Below, piece after piece: positions 25,642 to 33,264 of a DNA stretch of 58,773 bases. Origin of the DNA: Actinomadura sp. KC06 (GTDB taxonomy: Bacteria > Actinomycetota > Actinomycetes > Streptosporangiales > Streptosporangiaceae); contig NZ_SMKT01000041.1 in assembly GCF_004348735.1 (NCBI RefSeq), positions 1 to 58,773 of the forward strand, given 5' to 3'. Under the pieces are notes generated by a model. It did no database searches and was not told the origin of the DNA. It saw nothing but the letters and a program-made list of their open reading frames with translations. The translations under genes were made by a program, and so were the position numbers. Position 1 is the stretch's first letter, and each line of letters starts with the position of its first letter.

Positions 25642-26996
25642 CGGACCCTCACCCCCTCCAGGTGGCGCTCTTGCGGACGCTCCAGATGGCGACGGACCAG
25701 GCGGGCGGCGGTGAGACCGCTGCGCACCGCGCCCTCCATCGTGTCCGGCCAGCCCGTGTCGGTCCACGCGCCCGCCAGGAACAGGCCCGGCGCCCGCGTC
25801 GCCGCGGCGGGCCGGACGGACGCGCTGCCGGGGCGCTGCCGGAACGTCGCCCGCCGCTCCCGCGTCACGAACAGCTCCCGGACGACCGCGCCCCGCGCGG
25901 CGGGGAGCAGCCGCCGCAGCTCGGGCACGAACCGGGCGCGCAGCTCGGCGGTCGGCATGTCGATCCAGCGGTCCGCGGCCGACAGCGAGATCGCCAGGTA
26001 CTGACCGCGGCCCGGTGTGCTCGTGTTGAGGCCGCTGACCGCCGTCCGGTCGAACACCCACTGGACGGGCGAGCCGACGGCGGCGGCGAACGGCCCGTCC
26101 ATGACCTTCCGGTCGTAGACGACGTGGACGTTCACGATCGGGCTGGCGTCCAGCTCGTGCCAGCGCAGCGGGTCCGGCAGCGCCTGCGCGGGCAGCAGCC
26201 GCGCCGCCGCCTCGTGCGGCACCGCCATGATCACCGCGTCGGCGGCGATCGGGACGCCGTCCACCACGACCTTCGGGTCGGTGGTGACCGCCTCCACCTT
26301 GGCCTTGAGCCGGACCGTCCCGCCCATCTCCGCGATGCGGCGCAGCGCCGGGCCGCCGTGCAGCTCCTCCAGCGGGACGAGCGGCAGCCCGATGTCGGCG
26401 GCGTCGGCGCGGCCGAACAGCGCCCGGCGGCACACCATCGCCGACAGGCCCATCGCGGCGTCGTCGACCTCGGCGTTCAGCGCGGACGTCAGGAACAGGC
26501 CCCACAGCGCCTGCCGCGCCCACGGCCCCTGCCCGCGCTCCGCCAGCCACGACCCGGCCGACACGGCGTCGAGCGCCGGGTCGGCCGGGTCGAGCCGCCG
26601 GATCCCCGCCGACGCGCGGATCGCGCGGAGCCGGTCCTGGACGGGGAGCGGCGCGTATCCGGCCAGCGCGGGCAGCAGGTGCAGCGGGCTCGGCAGGTTC
26701 GAGCGCCTCAGCCTGGCCGGTGGCGCCCCCGGCCGCAGGACGCGGACGTCGAAGCGGTCCTGCACGTCCACCAGGTGGTCGGCGCGCAGCCTGCGCAGCA
26801 GGCCCTGATACGCCGAGCAGCACCGGATGAAGACGTGCTGGCCGTTGTCGACGCACAGCTCGCCGCGCCCGAACGAGTGCGTGGCGCCGCCCAGCCACGG
26901 CCTGGACTCCACGAGCGTCACCGGGACGCCCGACTCCTGCAGCGCGATCGCGGCGCTGATGCCCGCGAGCCCGCCGCCCACGATCACCACGCTCAT
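25638..26996 (-). CDS. hpnE: Hydroxysqualene dehydroxylase / squalene-associated FAD enzyme
   Basis: 452 aa from ATG 26996. The N-terminal FAD-binding Rossmann motif is VVIVGGGLAGISAAIALQESG, then WLGGATHSF and DNGQHVFIRCC, and the C-terminal FAD motif is LFLAGAWTDTGWPDTMEGAVRSG. HpnE reduces hydroxysqualene (made by HpnD and HpnC) to squalene. It belongs to the phytoene desaturase-like family, so a carotenoid desaturase would be the alternative without its context. Four-base overlaps join it to hpnD and the polyprenyl synthase. Confidence 0.94.
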   Translation of the reverse strand: MSVVIVGGGLAGISAAIALQESGVPVTLVESRPWLGGATHSFGRGELCVDNGQHVFIRCCSAYQGLLRRLRADHLVDVQDRFDVRVLRPGAPPARLRRSNLPSPLHLLPALAGYAPLPVQDRLRAIRASAGIRRLDPADPALDAVSAGSWLAERGQGPWARQALWGLFLTSALNAEVDDAAMGLSAMVCRRALFGRADAADIGLPLVPLEELHGGPALRRIAEMGGTVRLKAKVEAVTTDPKVVVDGVPIAADAVIMAVPHEAAARLLPAQALPDPLRWHELDASPIVNVHVVYDRKVMDGPFAAAVGSPVQWVFDRTAVSGLNTSTPGRGQYLAISLSAADRWIDMPTAELRARFVPELRRLLPAARGAVVRELFVTRERRATFRQRPGSASVRPAAATRAPGLFLAGAWTDTGWPDTMEGAVRSGLTAARLVRRHLERPQERHLEGVRVR

Positions 26997-27910
26997 CGCT
27001 CCACCCCTGACAGCGCCCGCGCCGCCACGACCGCCTTCTGCCACGTCGGCAGGGACACGCGCGTGCTCAGGGCTTGGGACGGGCGGGCCGCGATGTTCTC
27101 CAGGAGGCGGCGGTAGATGCCCGCCATCGCGGCCGTGCACGCGGCGCTGCGGCGATCTAGTAGCGGCAGTAGCCGCAGGCCCTCGGCGTACCAAGCGCGT
27201 GCCCGCTCGGCCTGGAAGCCGACCAGCTCGTTCAGGCGCCACGGCGGGTCGACGAACTGGCCGGAATCGTCCAGGTTGAGGGTGCAGCCGAAGCGCTCCA
27301 GGTCCTCGGTGGGGATGTAGATCCGGCCCGCGATGCGGTCCTCGCGCAGGTCGCGCAGGATGTTCGTGAGCTGCAGCGCGACGCCGAGCGAGTCGGCCAG
27401 TCCCTCGGCGCGCTGGCGGCCCTCCCCGCCGAACACCCCGAGCGACAGCCGGCCGACCGTCCCCGCGACCCGCTGGCAGTAGCGCAGCAGGTCGTCGAAC
27501 GTCTTGTAGTCGGCGCCGCGGACGTCGTCCTCGCAGCCGTCGATCAGCTCGGCGAACGCGTCCAGCGGGATCGGGTAGCGGCCCGCCGCGTCCGCCAGCG
27601 CGGTCAGCACCGGATGGCCCTCCAGGGCCTGGACGTCCGCGCGGCGGCGCAGCACGTCCTGCACCGTCGCCAGCCGCCGCCGCGACCGGTCGAGCAGGTC
27701 CAGGCGCACGCACGCCGGGTCAGGGCCGTCGCCGATGTCGTCGATGCCGCGCGCGAACGCGTAGATCGCGCTCATCGCCCGCCGCTTCGGGACCGGCATC
27801 AGCCGGATCCCGTAGGAGAAGTTGCGGGCCTCCTCGCGCACCACCCGCTCGCAGTGCCGATACGCCTCGACGACCTGGCCGGAACGCTCGCACGTCTCCG
27901 AAACCGTCAT
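26993..27910 (-). CDS. hpnD: Presqualene diphosphate synthase
   Basis: 305 aa. Squalene/phytoene-synthase fold. First Asp motif ARGIDDIGD (D57, D58, D61), second NILRDLREDRIAGRIYIP (D187, D191), with YCQRVAGTVGRLSLGVFG between them. HpnD couples two FPP molecules to presqualene diphosphate. The SYGIRLMPVPKRRAMSAIYAFAR start is typical of HpnD. Start and stop overlap hpnC and hpnE by four bases each. Confidence 0.95.
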   Translation of the reverse strand: MTVSETCERSGQVVEAYRHCERVVREEARNFSYGIRLMPVPKRRAMSAIYAFARGIDDIGDGPDPACVRLDLLDRSRRRLATVQDVLRRRADVQALEGHPVLTALADAAGRYPIPLDAFAELIDGCEDDVRGADYKTFDDLLRYCQRVAGTVGRLSLGVFGGEGRQRAEGLADSLGVALQLTNILRDLREDRIAGRIYIPTEDLERFGCTLNLDDSGQFVDPPWRLNELVGFQAERARAWYAEGLRLLPLLDRRSAACTAAMAGIYRRLLENIAARPSQALSTRVSLPTWQKAVVAARALSGVER

Positions 27911-28911
27911 CGCTTCCCCCCTTCAGTTCCGAGGGCTCGCGCCCATCCGGTCAGCAACGTGGCCCGCCGCGGGCGCAGGCGGCGCGCGAGGACGTCGTAA
28001 CGGCCGCGCTCCAGCGCGGTGAGCGCGGCACGCCCGCCCGCCACATAGCCCGCAACCGCCACCCGCGCCCAGCCCGACAGGCCCGCCAGCAGCGGCGCGG
28101 CGCCGCCGTCCAGCAGGTCGCGGGCGCGCCCGGCCTCCAGCGCCAGGACGCCCCGCAGCCGCGTCGGCGTCACCGGGCGGGCGAGATCGTCCTCGGCGCA
28201 GCCGAACCGGCGGAGGTCCTCGCCCGGCAGGTAGATCCGCCCGGCCCGGTAGTCCTCCCCGGCGTCCTGGCAGTGCTCGATGATCTGCAGCGCCGTGCAG
28301 ACGTCGTCGGACGCCGCCACCAGGCGGTTGTCATGGGACGCCGCCACCAGACGGTGGTCGTCGGATGCCGCCACCGGGCGGTGGTCGTGCGCGCGGAACA
28401 GGTGCAGGACGATCCGTCCCACCGGCGCGGCCGACAGCGCGCAGTACTCCGTCAGCTCGGCGAACGTCTCGTAGCGGTGGACGACCTGGTCCCGCCGGTT
28501 CGCCCGGACGAGATCGCGGAACGGCTCCTCCGGGAGCCGGTGCGCGTGGACGGCCGGGGCCAACCTCCGTAACTGCGGCAGGTTCGGCGTCCGTCCGGCG
28601 AACACGCGGTCGAGGTCGTCGTCCACGAGACCGAGCAGCTTGGCCCGCTGCTCGCGCGGCGCCTCGTCGCCGACGTCGTCGACGAGCCGCGCGAAGCCGT
28701 AGACGGCCCGCAGCCCGGCGCGGTGCCGGGCGGGCAGCAGCCGCGTCGCGACCGGGAAGTTCTCCCGCGCGGCGAGACGGTCCAGCGTGCGATCGTGCTC
28801 GTCGAAGCTCCAGCCTTCGCCGTTCCCGTCGGCCGGTTGCCCATCGGCGGGGTGCCGGTCAGCGGGGTGCCGGTCGTCGGGGCTCCTGGGCGATTCAATG
28901 ATCACCTTCAT
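27907..28911 (-). CDS. hpnC: Hydroxysqualene synthase, with internal repeats
   Basis: 334 aa, longer than the roughly 270-300 aa I expect for HpnC. It converts presqualene diphosphate to hydroxysqualene. ENFPVATRLLPARHRAGLRAVYGFARLVDDVGDE carries the first Asp motif (D78, D79, D82), and the second is HCQDAGEDYRAGRIYLP (D216, D220). The excess length comes from a repetitive N-terminus (DRHPADRHPADGQPADGN, about 13-30) and three 9-residue units at 176-202 placed just before the DVCTALQ helix. First gene of the operon. The start is ATG 28911 with a weak ribosome-binding site, so initiation further in (about residue 33) is possible. Confidence 0.92.
   Translation of the reverse strand: MKVIIESPRSPDDRHPADRHPADGQPADGNGEGWSFDEHDRTLDRLAARENFPVATRLLPARHRAGLRAVYGFARLVDDVGDEAPREQRAKLLGLVDDDLDRVFAGRTPNLPQLRRLAPAVHAHRLPEEPFRDLVRANRRDQVVHRYETFAELTEYCALSAAPVGRIVLHLFRAHDHRPVAASDDHRLVAASHDNRLVAASDDVCTALQIIEHCQDAGEDYRAGRIYLPGEDLRRFGCAEDDLARPVTPTRLRGVLALEAGRARDLLDGGAAPLLAGLSGWARVAVAGYVAGGRAALTALERGRYDVLARRLRPRRATLLTGWARALGTEGGKR
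28304..28384 (-). repeat. 27-bp minisatellite, three in-frame copies in hpnC
   Basis: Three units of 27 bases (28304-28330, 28331-28357, 28358-28384), differing by a few substitutions, encode DHRPVAASD, DHRLVAASH and DNRLVAASD. They duplicate the residues leading into the DVCTALQ helix of hpnC, so the repeat arose from the gene itself and keeps the reading frame. Confidence 0.9.
28849..28878 (-). repeat. 15-bp tandem repeat in the hpnC N-terminal extension
   Basis: Two near-identical 15-base units (28849-28863 and 28864-28878, GGGGTGCCGGTC core) with decayed copies on both sides encode the (D/H)RHPAD-type pentapeptides at the hpnC N-terminus. Likely replication slippage. Confidence 0.75.
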
Positions 28912-29041
28912 GAGATCGACCGGACCGGCACTAGAGAAACTCTGGCCAAGGTATGGAGTTTTTGAAACGCTGCGCGTCCGGCCGCAACCGTTCCACAGTC
29001 CACGGCCCCCCGAGGGTTGACCTTCCGCCGGTGCTGTGCGA

Positions 29042-29052
29042 TAACAGTGTTA
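29042..29052. promoter_or_regulatory. TAACAGTGTTA palindrome, candidate TetR operator
   Basis: A perfect 11-base palindrome (TAACA-G-TGTTA) lies 31 bases upstream of the TetR ATG and 130 bases upstream of hpnC on the other strand. The half-site GTTACTG recurs at 29068-29074. Autoregulation by the TetR protein is likely. Control of the divergent hopanoid operon from this site is possible. Confidence 0.55.
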
Positions 29053-29083
29053 CTGGTCAAAAACATCGTTACTGCGAGGGTGG

Positions 29084-29707
29084 ATGAGCGAGAGCACCGC
29101 GGCTCCCAGCGCGTACGCGCTGGCCCAGAGGCAAGGCGACCGGGCGATCCGGACGACGCTCCTCGACGCCGCCAGCCGCCTGCTGGCCGCCGAAGGGTCG
29201 CAGGCCCTCGCACTGCGCCGGATCGCGGCGGAGGCCGGCTGCTCGACCACCGTCCTCTACCGGATGTTCGGCGGAAAGGCCGGGCTCACCGAGGCGCTCT
29301 TCATCGAGGGCTTCGAACGGTTCCGGCAACGCCTCGCCGCCGTCCCGCACCATCCCGACCCGCGCGACTACGTGCGGGAACTCGGCCGCGCCTACCGGGC
29401 CAACGCGCTCGCCGAACGCAACTACTACGGGCTGATGTTCGGCGAGACCGTCCCCGGGTTCGAGCCAGGCGAGGAGGCGATGGCCAAGGCGGCCTCCGCC
29501 TACGAGGTCCTGGAGAACGCCGTGGGCGCCTGCGCCGCCGCCGGCCTGCTCATCGACGCCGACCCGGGCCACGTGGCGGCGTCGTTCTGGGCCGGGATCC
29601 ACGGCTTCGTCAGCCTCGAGCTCGGCGGCCACCTGGACGACGCCGAGGCCGTCCTCGACGCCTTCATGCGCGGCGTGTCGTCCGGCTTCTTCATCGACGC
29701 GAAGTGA
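29084..29707 (+). CDS. TetR-family transcriptional regulator
   Basis: 207 aa. HTH LALRRIAAEAGCSTTVLYRMFGGKAGL (about 42-68), then a WHG/TetR_C-type ligand domain with AERNYYGLMFGETVPGFEP and AASFWAGIHGFVSLELGG. It precedes the carotenoid oxygenase by seven bases, so they are one operon, and it is divergent from the hopanoid operon. Likely represses itself and the oxygenase, and perhaps hpnC. Ligand unknown; an apocarotenoid or isoprenoid would be a reasonable guess. Confidence 0.9.
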   Translation: MSESTAAPSAYALAQRQGDRAIRTTLLDAASRLLAAEGSQALALRRIAAEAGCSTTVLYRMFGGKAGLTEALFIEGFERFRQRLAAVPHHPDPRDYVRELGRAYRANALAERNYYGLMFGETVPGFEPGEEAMAKAASAYEVLENAVGACAAAGLLIDADPGHVAASFWAGIHGFVSLELGGHLDDAEAVLDAFMRGVSSGFFIDAK

Positions 29708-29714
29708 GGTCACT

Positions 29715-31070
29715 ATGACGAACTTCAAGAATCCCTACCTGCAAGGGCTCCTCGCGCCCGTCGCCGAGGAGGTCACCGTCCATGACCTGCCCGTCACCGG
29801 GCGCATCCCGTCCAGCCTGCGCGGCCGCTACCTGCGCATCGGCCCGAACCCGCTCGGACCGTTCGGAGCGGAGGAGGACGCGTCCTACCACTGGTTCACC
29901 GGCGACGGCATGGTCCACGGAATCCGGCTCCGCGACGGCCGCGCCGAGTGGTACCGCAACCGCTGGGTCCGCTCACAGGACGTCGCGGAAAGGCTCGGTG
30001 AAGTGTGGGCCGCCGGGCCTGTCGTCGAGGACTTCGACTTCTCGCCCAATACGCATGTCATCGCGCATGCCGGAGAGACCTATGCGCTCGTCGAGGGCGG
30101 GGCTCGGCCTTATCGGCTCGACTATGAACTCGGTACGCTCGGGCCTTGCGATTTCGGTGGGACTCTCAAGGGCGGGTACACGGCGCATACCAAGAAGGAC
30201 CCGGACAGCGGAGAGCTGCACGCCATCGGCTATTTCTTCGGGTGGGAGCACCTGGAATACACCGTCCTGAGCACGTCCGGGCAGATCGTTAAGTCGGTGG
30301 AGATTCCTGTTCTGGATTCGCCGATGGTGCATGACTTCGCGTTGACGCAGAAGCACGTGGTCATTTATGACCTGCCCATCACGTTCTCCATGCAAATGGT
30401 CGAGGACGGGATGCCGCTGCCGTACGCGTGGAACCCCAAGCATCCTGCCCGGATCGGTCTGATGCCGCGCGACGGCGGCGCCGACGACATCCGGTGGATC
30501 GACATTCCGCCGTGTTGGGTCTTCCACACGCTCAATGCTTATGACGAGGGTGATCGGGTGGTGGTGGACCTCGTTTCCTTCCCTAGCTTCATGCATGGTG
30601 GAAAGTTGGAGGGCAATCCGCCGCCCACCCTCGACCGGTGGACGATCGATCCGGCGGCGCGGAGCATTCTCCAAGAGACGATCGACGATCGTGCCCAGGA
30701 GTTTCCTCGGGTGGACGAGCGGGTCGTCGCGCGTCCGCATCGGTACGGGTACACGGTGACCGCGGAGGCCATCGTCCAGAATCAGGCCGGTGAGGCGCTG
30801 ATGAAGCATGATTATGTGAAGGGGTCGTCGGAGGCTCGGCTCTTTCCGGCGGGGTCTGGGGTGGGGGAGGCGGCGTTCGTGCCTTCGTCTTCTGATTCTG
30901 CTGAGGATGATGGGTATTTGATGGCCTTGACCTTCGATCCTGGTCGGCAGGCCACTGATCTCGTCATCATCGCTTCGCAGGACTTCACCGGGGAGCCTGT
31001 CGCCACCGTCCATCTGCCGGTTCGGGTGCCGCTCGGGTTCCACGGGACTTGGGCTACTGACGACGGCTGA
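29715..31070 (+). CDS. Carotenoid cleavage oxygenase (RPE65 family)
   Basis: 451 aa, seven-bladed propeller dioxygenase that cleaves a double bond in carotenoids or stilbenes using Fe(II). The four iron His residues are in family context: H158 (GGYTAHTKKD), H206 (DSPMVHDFAL), H271 (CWVFHTLNAYDEGD) and H443 (LGFHGTW). The N-terminus GRYLRIGPNPLGPF is also standard. Codon use changes within the gene: the 5' third is strictly GC-ending, while from about 30,050 on many T-ending codons appear. The 3' end overlaps the convergent kinase gene by 17 bases. Substrate unknown. Confidence 0.93.
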   Translation: MTNFKNPYLQGLLAPVAEEVTVHDLPVTGRIPSSLRGRYLRIGPNPLGPFGAEEDASYHWFTGDGMVHGIRLRDGRAEWYRNRWVRSQDVAERLGEVWAAGPVVEDFDFSPNTHVIAHAGETYALVEGGARPYRLDYELGTLGPCDFGGTLKGGYTAHTKKDPDSGELHAIGYFFGWEHLEYTVLSTSGQIVKSVEIPVLDSPMVHDFALTQKHVVIYDLPITFSMQMVEDGMPLPYAWNPKHPARIGLMPRDGGADDIRWIDIPPCWVFHTLNAYDEGDRVVVDLVSFPSFMHGGKLEGNPPPTLDRWTIDPAARSILQETIDDRAQEFPRVDERVVARPHRYGYTVTAEAIVQNQAGEALMKHDYVKGSSEARLFPAGSGVGEAAFVPSSSDSAEDDGYLMALTFDPGRQATDLVIIASQDFTGEPVATVHLPVRVPLGFHGTWATDDG

Positions 31071-31986
31071 GGTGCATGGCCACGTCCAAGGCCCGGGTTG
31101 TCTGGGTTGGTTGGGTCGGCGTCCAGGCCTCGGCCGTCCAGACTTCGGAGAGGACGGCAGTGACGAAGCCCCACGCTTCTACTCGCTCGCGGGGGAGGGA
31201 CATGCCGTCCGCCAGCTGCTCGACTCGGGCGGGGACGAGTTTGAGCAGGTCTTCGTCGCGGTCGTCCGGGTCGGGGTTGTAGAGCAGCGCTCCGGCGTCG
31301 TAGCCGCGGTCACCGATATAGCCGTGCGGGTCGATCGCCAGCCACGGTTCGCGAGTCGCCTTCAGGACGTTGTCGTGGTGAAGGTCGCCGTGCAGGACGA
31401 CTTGGTCGGTGGTGTCTGAGCAGAGCTCGTCGAAGAGGCTTCCGGCGCGGTCGACCAGGTGGCGTGGCAGTGGGTCGTCTCCTGGGAAGCGGCGTAGGTG
31501 GTCTTTGAATGAGGCGCTCTCTGTGGACAGGTGCGGTAGCGGGCAGTCGGGTGGGGGCGTTCGATGCAGGCGCCGCATGATGGTGATCACGGCGGCCGTC
31601 GCCTCCTCGTCCTTGTCCGGGAGGAGGGTGCGGGCGAGGGTGCCGGGGTTGGCCCGTTCCAGCAGGAGTGCGCCGCGCGCCGGGTCATGTTTGAGCAGGC
31701 GGACGGCGCCTCGGCCGTCGTACAGGCCGAGGGCCGCCGCCTCGATTGCGAGATGGCCCGGTTGTGGTGGTCCGAGCTTGAGGACCGCTGGTGAGCCGTC
31801 GTCCAACTGTGTGGCTTCGGCCACCCAGTGGTAGCTCAGCTCGAACATCCGTCCTATGCGCAGCCGCCAGTCGTCCGCCACGGCGTCGATGATCGTGGGC
31901 AGGGCGTCCAGCCATCGCCGGCCGTCCGCGCCCCAGGTTTCTACGGCGTTCCGGACCAGCGCGGGCGGGGTGATGGGGGAGGGCAT
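31054..31986 (-). CDS. Aminoglycoside 6-phosphotransferase (streptomycin kinase)-like protein
   Basis: 310 aa. APH-type kinase fold of the APH(6)/hydroxyurea phosphotransferase family: VLKLGPPQ with the ATP Lys, LLLERANPGTL, catalytic VLHGDLHHDNVL (H199, D201, N206) and AIDPHGYIGDRGYD (D219). Relatives inactivate streptomycin by 6-phosphorylation, but many genomic copies have no proven substrate, so resistance is only possible. It is a single gene with a GGG ribosome-binding site, convergent with the oxygenase. Confidence 0.85.
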   Translation of the reverse strand: MPSPITPPALVRNAVETWGADGRRWLDALPTIIDAVADDWRLRIGRMFELSYHWVAEATQLDDGSPAVLKLGPPQPGHLAIEAAALGLYDGRGAVRLLKHDPARGALLLERANPGTLARTLLPDKDEEATAAVITIMRRLHRTPPPDCPLPHLSTESASFKDHLRRFPGDDPLPRHLVDRAGSLFDELCSDTTDQVVLHGDLHHDNVLKATREPWLAIDPHGYIGDRGYDAGALLYNPDPDDRDEDLLKLVPARVEQLADGMSLPRERVEAWGFVTAVLSEVWTAEAWTPTQPTQTTRALDVAMHLSRRQ

Positions 31987-32059
31987 GAGATCAACCCTGC
32001 CATCCGCCCGTCTGCGGATTCCTATCGGCCCGTCTGCGGGTCAGTCGGGGGGCTGCGGG

Positions 32060-32359
32060 TTAGCCCAGGCGTTCGTTCAGGTGGACGGTGACCTCGTCGC
32101 CTACGTCCTTGCCCAGCGTCTCGCGGAGCTCCGCTTTGACCGCCAGCTTGTGGTTGCCGTCGCCCAGCGCCATGAACGAGCCCTGGAACGGGTGTCCGTC
32201 GATGGTTCCCTTGACTTTGACCAGGCCGCGCGTGCCGAAGAACTCCGCTGACTCGGGCCAGATCACGTATGTCCAGCCGCCCTTGGCTGGGCTCTTCTGC
32301 AGGGATGCCTTGAACTGCTTGTCTAGCTTGGTCTGCTTGCTGCTGGTCTTAGCGGTCAT
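32060..32359 (-). CDS. DUF1905 domain protein
   Basis: 99 aa with a GGGAGGG ribosome-binding site. A Lys-rich N-terminus leads into [48 protein letters not shown] and [13 protein letters not shown], the small beta-barrel DUF1905 pattern. Biochemical role unknown. It lies 61 bases downstream of the PPOX-like gene on the same strand and may be cotranscribed with it. Confidence 0.85.
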   Translation of the reverse strand: MTAKTSSKQTKLDKQFKASLQKSPAKGGWTYVIWPESAEFFGTRGLVKVKGTIDGHPFQGSFMALGDGNHKLAVKAELRETLGKDVGDEVTVHLNERLG

Positions 32360-32420
32360 CTCGAGTCCCTCCCGGGCTGGTTGAGCGTTCTGAAGGGGAG
32401 ACCGTCTGGGGGTCTGAAAC

Positions 32421-32906
32421 TCATCGGTCGTCGTCGCCCGGGCCGGTGGGTCTTGTGGGTGTTATCTCCAGGTAGGCGGTGTCTGTTGTCTTCGCGTCGA
32501 CCGCCTTGCGGTACAGCCGTCGGAGTGCGCCGTACCTGCCGTCCAGGACTCGTTCGGCGTGCTCCGCCTCGTGGGACTCCAGGACGCGGGCGGTCGCTGC
32601 GGTGTGTGGGGCTAGTGGCTTGCCTCTGACCGTGCTTGGTGCCACGAGGACTTTCGGGTTCCGGTGGATGCGTTTCACCTTTCCGGAGTCTGCTGCGGTG
32701 CTGGCGTAGAGGCGTCCGTTTGATACCGCGCATGAGAGGGGAGTCGGCACCGCTTCGCCGGTGGCGCGGAACGTCACGACCAGGACGGTGCCATGCCTGC
32801 GGAGGTCGTGCGGGGCCGTTCCTGTGGGGGGCGATGTCGTTCGGCGTGCTGATGGGTGGAGTGCGCGTTCGCTGAACCAGTACACGACATCCCACTTGCG
32901 GATCAT
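32421..32906 (-). CDS. PPOX-class split-barrel protein (F420- or FMN-binding)
   Basis: 161 aa. The core after residue 37 is [23 protein letters not shown], then [25 protein letters not shown] and [17 protein letters not shown], matching the small F420-type oxidoreductases, of which a second example is at 12270. The first about 35 residues are not conserved and the start could be internal. Substrate unknown. Confidence 0.75.
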   Translation of the reverse strand: MIRKWDVVYWFSERALHPSARRTTSPPTGTAPHDLRRHGTVLVVTFRATGEAVPTPLSCAVSNGRLYASTAADSGKVKRIHRNPKVLVAPSTVRGKPLAPHTAATARVLESHEAEHAERVLDGRYGALRRLYRKAVDAKTTDTAYLEITPTRPTGPGDDDR

Positions 32907-33264
32907 GCACTCACTTTACGGCCGGTGCTTTGGGTGGGCGGTGGCTGGGCCTTCTTTTCTACTGGTGTAAGTGCGGTGCTGTCGGTGGGCGGCTGAGGTG
33001 CCTTCCGAAGGTGGGAGCGCTCGTTTCTCGTTGCGCCGGTTGCTGTCACGTTGGTTGCTGTAGTCGGTTTGGGGTGGGGTGTTCGTCTGCTGGTTGGCGC
33101 GGGGTTCGGTTGCTGCCGCGCTTCGCGCGGAAAGGCCGTCGGCTAGGATGACGAGGCTTTGGAGAATGCGGTGATAATACTGTGGCCTGTCTGGATTGTC
33201 TGCGATTGTTTGCGGTCTGTTCGCATATTATGAGGGGAGGATTTGTGGAGGGGGGTGAGATTGG
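32907..33264. other. Non-coding stretch upstream of the DUF222/HNH gene
   Basis: 358 bases without a convincing gene. Noticeably richer in T than the rest of the window (runs such as TTCTTTTCTACTGG and GTTTGCGGTCTGTTCGC). Weak promoter-like sequences and a G-rich segment before the GTG at 33265 are the only items I see. Confidence 0.5.

Noticed and set aside
28304..28384. Three 27-base repeats as a CRISPR-like array
   Set aside because: Directly adjoining with no spacers, in-frame, and encoded within hpnC, so a minisatellite.
31054..31986. Streptomycin-resistance gene
   Set aside because: Only the APH(6)-like family can be supported; resistance needs experimental proof, so the call was kept general.
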